The notes below the pieces were generated by a model that saw only the letters and a list, made by a program, of their open reading frames with translations, was not told the DNA's origin and did not search any database. Source: an uncultured Eubacteriales bacterium (GTDB lineage: Bacteria > Bacillota > Clostridia > Oscillospirales > Oscillospiraceae). From it: a DNA stretch of 8,693 nucleotides. The stretch lies in assembly GCA_900546415.1 (NCBI GenBank), contig URCY01000067.1, positions 1 through 8,693 of the forward strand. Direction: 5' to 3'. Made by a program: the position numbers and the translations under genes. Positions 6,371 to 8,693 of the stretch are shown piece by piece (position 1 is the stretch's first letter; each line of letters opens with the position of its first letter).

Positions 6371-6406
6371 TTTTATGAAACGCGTCCCGCGCGTAATCGC
6401 ATAAAA
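6371..6406 (+). promoter_or_regulatory. Nested hairpin in the degV leader reaching the ribosome binding site
   Basis: TTTTATG (6371-6377) is the exact reverse complement of CATAAAA (6400-6406). Inside it ACGCG (6380-6384) pairs with CGCGT (6390-6394). The 3' arm covers the A-tract of AAAAGGAG (6403-6410), the degV ribosome binding site, which lies 7 nt before the ATG. The outer stem is all A-U except one G-C pair and would melt easily. A regulatory role is inference. Confidence 0.55.
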
Positions 6407-6417
6407 GGAGCTTTTTT

Positions 6418-7266
6418 ATGAAGATCAAGATCACTGCCGACAGCACCTGCGATCTTTCTCCCGAACAGATTGCACAAAATGGGATTAAGATCACCCCGCT
6501 GTTTGTCAACATGGGCGGCAAGAGCTATCAAGACGGGATCGACATTCAGCCTGCGGAAATTTTCGCACACGTTGCCGCCGGTGGCGAGCTTTGCAGCACA
6601 GCGGCGGTTCCCGTGGGTGTTTATGAGGATCTGTTCCGCGAGACGCTGAAGGAATACGATGCGGTCGTTCACATCTCTCTCGGCTCGGGCTTCTCCACCT
6701 GCTATCAGAATGCCTACATCGCGGCGGCCCAGTTCCCGCAGGTGCGCGTGGTCGACTCGCGCAACCTCTCCACCGGCCATGGCCACGTCGTCATGGAGGC
6801 CTGCAAGCTGGCCAAGACCGCCGAGGACCTTGATGCGATGAAGGCGGAGCTGGACGAGCTGGCGGGCCGGGTCGACACGAGCTTCCTGCTCGACCGGCTG
6901 GACTATATGGTCAAGGGCGGCCGCTGCTCGATGGTCACGGCGCTCGGCGCGAATCTGCTGCGCCTGAAGCCCTGCATCGAGGTGCGCGACAACAAGATGA
7001 TCGTCGGCAAGAAATACCGCGGCAACTATGCCAGGTGCATGGCGCAGTATGTCAACGACCGGCTGGAAAAGCTCGACGACATTATCCCCGAGCGCATTTT
7101 CATCACGCATACGCCCGTCACGCCCGAAGTGCTCGACGCGGCGAAGTCGGCCGTCGCCTCCAAGAATTATTTTTCCGAGGTTGTTGAGACCTATGCCGGC
7201 TGCACCATCTCCTGCCACTGCGGCGAGGGCTGCCTCGGCGTCCTGTTCATCCGCAAGAAGAAATAA
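6418..7266 (+). CDS. DegV family fatty-acid binding protein
   Basis: DegV/FakB-type proteins bind a fatty acid and, in characterised Firmicutes, present it to a fatty acid kinase (FakA) for phospholipid synthesis; many homologues have no proven role. The 282-aa length is typical. It opens with KITADSTCDLS (4-14), has STAAVPVGVY (60-69), the head-group loop ISLGSGFSTCYQNA (86-99) with VVDSRNLSTGHG (111-122), the domain-2 segment LDYMVKGGRC (161-170), and the C-terminal loop ISCHCGEGCLGVLFI (264-278). No fakA-like gene is in the window. It is a single gene with a strong promoter, a structured leader and AAAAGGAG 7 nt before the ATG. Family assignment is firm; the ligand and partner are not known. 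Confidence 0.95.
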   Translation: MKIKITADSTCDLSPEQIAQNGIKITPLFVNMGGKSYQDGIDIQPAEIFAHVAAGGELCSTAAVPVGVYEDLFRETLKEYDAVVHISLGSGFSTCYQNAYIAAAQFPQVRVVDSRNLSTGHGHVVMEACKLAKTAEDLDAMKAELDELAGRVDTSFLLDRLDYMVKGGRCSMVTALGANLLRLKPCIEVRDNKMIVGKKYRGNYARCMAQYVNDRLEKLDDIIPERIFITHTPVTPEVLDAAKSAVASKNYFSEVVETYAGCTISCHCGEGCLGVLFIRKKK

Positions 7267-7267
7267 G

Positions 7268-7297
7268 CGCAAGGCGGCTCAGCCGGTAGACCTTGCG
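7268..7297 (+). other. Hairpin directly after the degV stop
   Basis: CGCAAGG (7268-7274) pairs with CCTTGCG (7291-7297), and inside it CGGC (7275-7278) pairs with GCCG (7282-7285). The structure starts one base after the degV stop and is followed by GAAAAAC, without a U-tract. It stands 24 bp before the real terminator and may protect the mRNA 3' end (inference). Confidence 0.5.
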
Positions 7298-7321
7298 GAA
7301 AAACGAATCCCTTTTCAAACA

Positions 7322-7362
7322 AAAAGCCGTGCGCCCCGAAATACAGGGGACGCACGGCTTTT
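7322..7362. terminator. Bidirectional intrinsic terminator between degV and the TSCPD gene
   Basis: AAAAGCCGTGCG (7322-7333) is the exact reverse complement of CGCACGGCTTTT (7351-7362). Four further C-G pairs (7334-7337 with 7346-7349) form past a single bulged A. The A-tract on one side and T-tract on the other give a U-run on both strands, so it can stop degV from the left and the TSCPD gene from the right. Its place between two convergent genes supports this. Confidence 0.9.
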
Positions 7363-7377
7363 CCGTTTGGTGTTCGG

Positions 7378-7632
7378 TTATGTTGCCTGCTCCAGAGCAG
7401 CCTCCAGCGCGCGGGCAAGCTGGTCGGGGCAGGAGGTCTCTCTGCGGCCACAGCGGACGCCGCGCAGACGTGCGATCACGTCCTCCACGCGCATACCGGT
7501 GACCAGCGCGCTGATGCCCTGCGTGTTGCCGCTGCAACCGCCGACAAAGTGCATGTCGGTGATGCGGTCGTTGTCAATATCCAGAACGATCCGCGTCGAG
7601 CAGACGCCGTGAGGGGTGTATTCATAATGCAT
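7378..7632 (-). CDS. TSCPD domain protein (TIGR03905 type)
   Basis: This 84-aa protein consists of little more than a TSCPD domain, named after the motif seen at residues 66-70. Cysteines at 11 (GVCST), 33 (GGCSGN), 61 (RCG) and 68 (TSCPD) match the four-cysteine pattern of the family. A related domain occurs at the C-terminus of B12-dependent ribonucleotide reductases, where the cysteines bind metal or act in redox chemistry; the stand-alone form has no proven function. The start is fixed by GGAGGT 8 nt upstream and a promoter at 7664-7692. It converges on degV through a shared terminator and diverges from the tepA-like gene. Confidence 0.9.
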   Translation of the reverse strand: MHYEYTPHGVCSTRIVLDIDNDRITDMHFVGGCSGNTQGISALVTGMRVEDVIARLRGVRCGRRETSCPDQLARALEAALEQAT

Positions 7633-7663
7633 ATGCAGCTACCTCCGTGGTATTTGTCTGATT

Positions 7664-7692
7664 ATTATAACAATTCCGGGAGAAAAATGCAA
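7664..7692 (-). promoter_or_regulatory. Sigma-A promoter for the TSCPD gene
   Basis: On the minus strand TTGCAT (7687-7692) and consensus TATAAT (7664-7669) are spaced by 17 bp, with TGT before the -10 (extended -10). The -35 matches that of the dapA promoter. The start would be near 7657, about 25 nt before the ATG. Confidence 0.78.
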
Positions 7693-7711
7693 TAAGCTTT
7701 TTCCTTTTGGG

Positions 7712-7717
7712 GATAAT
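7712..7717 (+). promoter_or_regulatory. Possible -10 element for the tepA-like gene
   Basis: GATAAT lies 34 bp before the ATG at 7752 and differs from consensus by one base. No convincing -35 box is found 16-18 bp upstream, so this is only a candidate; an alternative sigma factor or activator could be involved. GGAGG at 7741-7745 is a good ribosome binding site 6 nt before the ATG. Confidence 0.35.
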
Positions 7718-7751
7718 AGGCCTATGAATTTTTTGAAAACGGAGGCATTCC

Positions 7752-8444
7752 ATGGAAAACGAGACCATGAACACCAACGAGCGCATCGAGGACATGGGCG
7801 GCGGCCTGACCAAGAGCAGGCAGGGCGACATTTACATTCTGACCATCATCGGCCAGATCGAGGGGCATCAGGTCGCGCCGGATACCGTGAAAACGACAAA
7901 ATACGAGCACGTTTTGCCGCTCCTGGCCACGATCGAGGAGAGCGAGGACATCGAGGGGCTGCTCCTGCTGCTGAACACGGTCGGCGGGGACATTGAGGCC
8001 GGGCTGGCCATCTCCGAGCTGATCGCCGGGATGAAGAAGCCGACCGTCTCGCTCGTGCTCGGCGGCGGGCACTCCATCGGCATTCCGCTCGCCGTCTCGG
8101 CCAAGCGGAGCTTCATCGCTCCGACGGCGAGCATGATGATCCACCCGGTGCGCATGAGCGGCGTTGTGGTCGGCGCGCCCGCGACGTATCATTATTTCCA
8201 ACGCATTCAGGAGCAGATCACGGATTTTGTCACGGCCAATTCGCACATCAGCCGCGAGCGCTTTGCGTCTTATATGATGGCGACCGGGCAGATCGCGACG
8301 GACGTCGGGACGATCGTCTATGGCCGCGAGGCCGTCAGCAGCGGACTGATCGACCGGCTCGGCGGTCTGCACGACGCGCTCGACACGCTGCACCGGATGA
8401 TTGCGGGGAAAAAACAAACGCGCAGAAATGCACAAAAGGGATAG
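7752..8444 (+). CDS. tepA: TepA-type ClpP-family serine protease homologue
   Basis: The 230-aa protein belongs to the ClpP/crotonase superfamily and closely follows the TepA (YmfB) subgroup of Firmicutes, named for a reported effect on protein translocation. Visible are NTVGGDIEAGLAISELI (75-91), the nucleophile segment GGGHSIGIP (104-112) with Ser108, MMIHPVR (128-134) with His131, and TDVGT...REAVSSGLID (183-201) with Asp184, giving a complete Ser-His-Asp set in ClpP order. There is no signal peptide. It is not a standard ClpP: the loop is GHSIG, not GMAAS, and no Clp ATPase gene is nearby. The C-terminal KKQTRRNAQKG tail is basic, with AAA, CAA and AGA codons unlike the body. In B. subtilis the homologue lies near spoIIIE/ftsK, but no such gene is in the window. 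Confidence 0.9.
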   Translation: MENETMNTNERIEDMGGGLTKSRQGDIYILTIIGQIEGHQVAPDTVKTTKYEHVLPLLATIEESEDIEGLLLLLNTVGGDIEAGLAISELIAGMKKPTVSLVLGGGHSIGIPLAVSAKRSFIAPTASMMIHPVRMSGVVVGAPATYHYFQRIQEQITDFVTANSHISRERFASYMMATGQIATDVGTIVYGREAVSSGLIDRLGGLHDALDTLHRMIAGKKQTRRNAQKG

Positions 8445-8461
8445 AAATTTCCGTTACTTTA

Positions 8462-8470
8462 TGATATAAT
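8462..8470 (+). promoter_or_regulatory. Extended -10 promoter motif before the terminator
   Basis: TGATATAAT is a perfect extended -10 (TGnTATAAT), 18 nt after the tepA stop. No good -35 is seen at 16-18 bp. A start near 8477 would place the terminator hairpin at the very 5' end of the RNA. Confidence 0.45.
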
Positions 8471-8479
8471 ACGAATCGG

Positions 8480-8524
8480 GTGTGCGTCAAAGCGCCGAAA
8501 TCGCCGACGCACACGGTCTTTTTT
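8480..8524 (+). terminator. Intrinsic terminator downstream of the tepA-like gene
   Basis: GTGTGCGTC (8480-8488) pairs perfectly with GACGCACAC (8506-8514), with an extra inner GCG/CGC pairing in the loop (8492-8494 with 8502-8504). It is followed by GGTCTTTTTT (8515-8524), a U-tract in the plus direction. There is no matching U-run on the minus strand, so it works one way. Confidence 0.85.
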
Positions 8525-8537
8525 CCGTAGAAAGATA

Positions 8538-8608
8538 GGAAACCTCTGAATCAATCGTCTGCGGCTCTCAGCGGGTCTTTTGCCCCAACTTTTCGGTTTG
8601 AAAATCAT
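8538..8608 (+). repeat. 71-bp repeat, unit 1
   Basis: The unit starts GGAAACCTCTGAATCAATCG, has TCAGCGGGTCTTTT in the middle and ends with TCGGTTTGAAAATC plus two bases. It is directly followed by a second unit of the same length; 62 of 71 positions agree by hand alignment. It begins 13 bp after the terminator T-tract. No open frame spans it. Confidence 0.85.
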
Positions 8609-8693
8609 GGAAACCTCTGAATCAATCGGCAGCGGCGTTCAGCGGGTCTTTTGTCCCAGCTTATCGGTTTGAAAATCTTGAAATACACAAAGT
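8609..8693 (+). repeat. 71-bp repeat, unit 2, with tail matching the window start
   Basis: Unit 2 covers 8609-8679 and carries on into GAAATACACAAAGT at the window edge. Positions 8661-8686 equal positions 1-26 base for base; then GT in the left copy is AC here and the match resumes for four bases. A third full unit does not follow: the tail departs from the GAAACC start of the next unit after the first four bases. Confidence 0.85.

Noticed and set aside
6373..7272. 299-aa minus-strand open frame opposite degV
   Set aside because: In-phase mirror frame; degV has full family motifs, a consensus promoter and a ribosome binding site.
7689..7718. Sporulation sigma factor promoter (GCAAT, then GGGGATAATA) for the tepA-like gene
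   Set aside because: The -35 part matches poorly and the -10 fits the sigma-F pattern only with mismatches; a plain weak sigma-A -10 explains it as well.
7722..8435. 237-aa minus-strand open frame opposite the tepA-like gene
   Set aside because: In-phase mirror frame; the plus gene keeps the Ser-His-Asp set and family motifs.
1..8693. Circular element or contig closed by terminal repeats
   Set aside because: Terminal identity is 26 bp and then breaks (GT against AC), so the ends are related repeat copies and not an overlap of one sequence. The content is chromosomal housekeeping genes.
8538..8693. CRISPR array
   Set aside because: The 71-bp units are contiguous, vary along their whole length and have no unique spacers between them; no cas genes are near.

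Overview
The window looks like a piece of chromosome from a GC-rich, low-TTA-codon member of the Firmicutes (Bacillota), most likely the Clostridia/Oscillospiraceae side. The evidence is the gene set (DegV family, TepA-type ClpP homologue, C_GCAxxG_C_C protein, TSCPD protein, hisS-aspS pair), strong AGGAGG-like ribosome binding sites 6-9 nt before the starts, and clear sigma-A promoters, several with an extended -10. GC is roughly 60% by eye in the genes, with AT-rich promoter gaps. I cannot name a genus.

Layout. (1) Positions 1-108 hold copies of a dispersed repeat downstream of aspS. (2) Positions 109-4922, minus strand, are one operon read dapA > dapB > hisS > aspS. It joins the first two steps of the diaminopimelate/lysine branch from aspartate semialdehyde to histidyl- and aspartyl-tRNA synthetases, and starts from a good promoter at 4973-5001. 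(3) Positions 5020-6265, minus strand, are a two-gene unit: a 263-aa protein of unknown function overlapping by 14 nt a C_GCAxxG_C_C cysteine protein. (4) A compact divergent promoter region at 6301-6359 fires left into that unit and right into degV (6418-7266). (5) degV and a small TSCPD protein gene (7378-7632, minus) converge on a shared bidirectional terminator at 7322-7362. (6) The TSCPD gene is divergent from a tepA-like ClpP-family gene (7752-8444, plus). (7) Positions 8445-8693 hold an extended -10 motif, an intrinsic terminator and tandem 71-bp repeat units; the last unit runs into a 26-bp sequence identical to positions 1-26.

The genes are mostly housekeeping or conserved families. 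I see no mobile element, CRISPR array, RNA gene or toxin-antitoxin system. The parts most worth a second look are the repeats at both ends, the unknown 263-aa gene and its coupled partner, the structured degV leader whose 3' arm enters the ribosome binding site, a 25-bp palindrome inside the C_GCAxxG gene, and the non-standard sequence types of both tRNA synthetases. Nearly every gene carries a long in-phase antisense open frame; this follows from avoidance of TTA, CTA and TCA codons and does not indicate overlapping genes.
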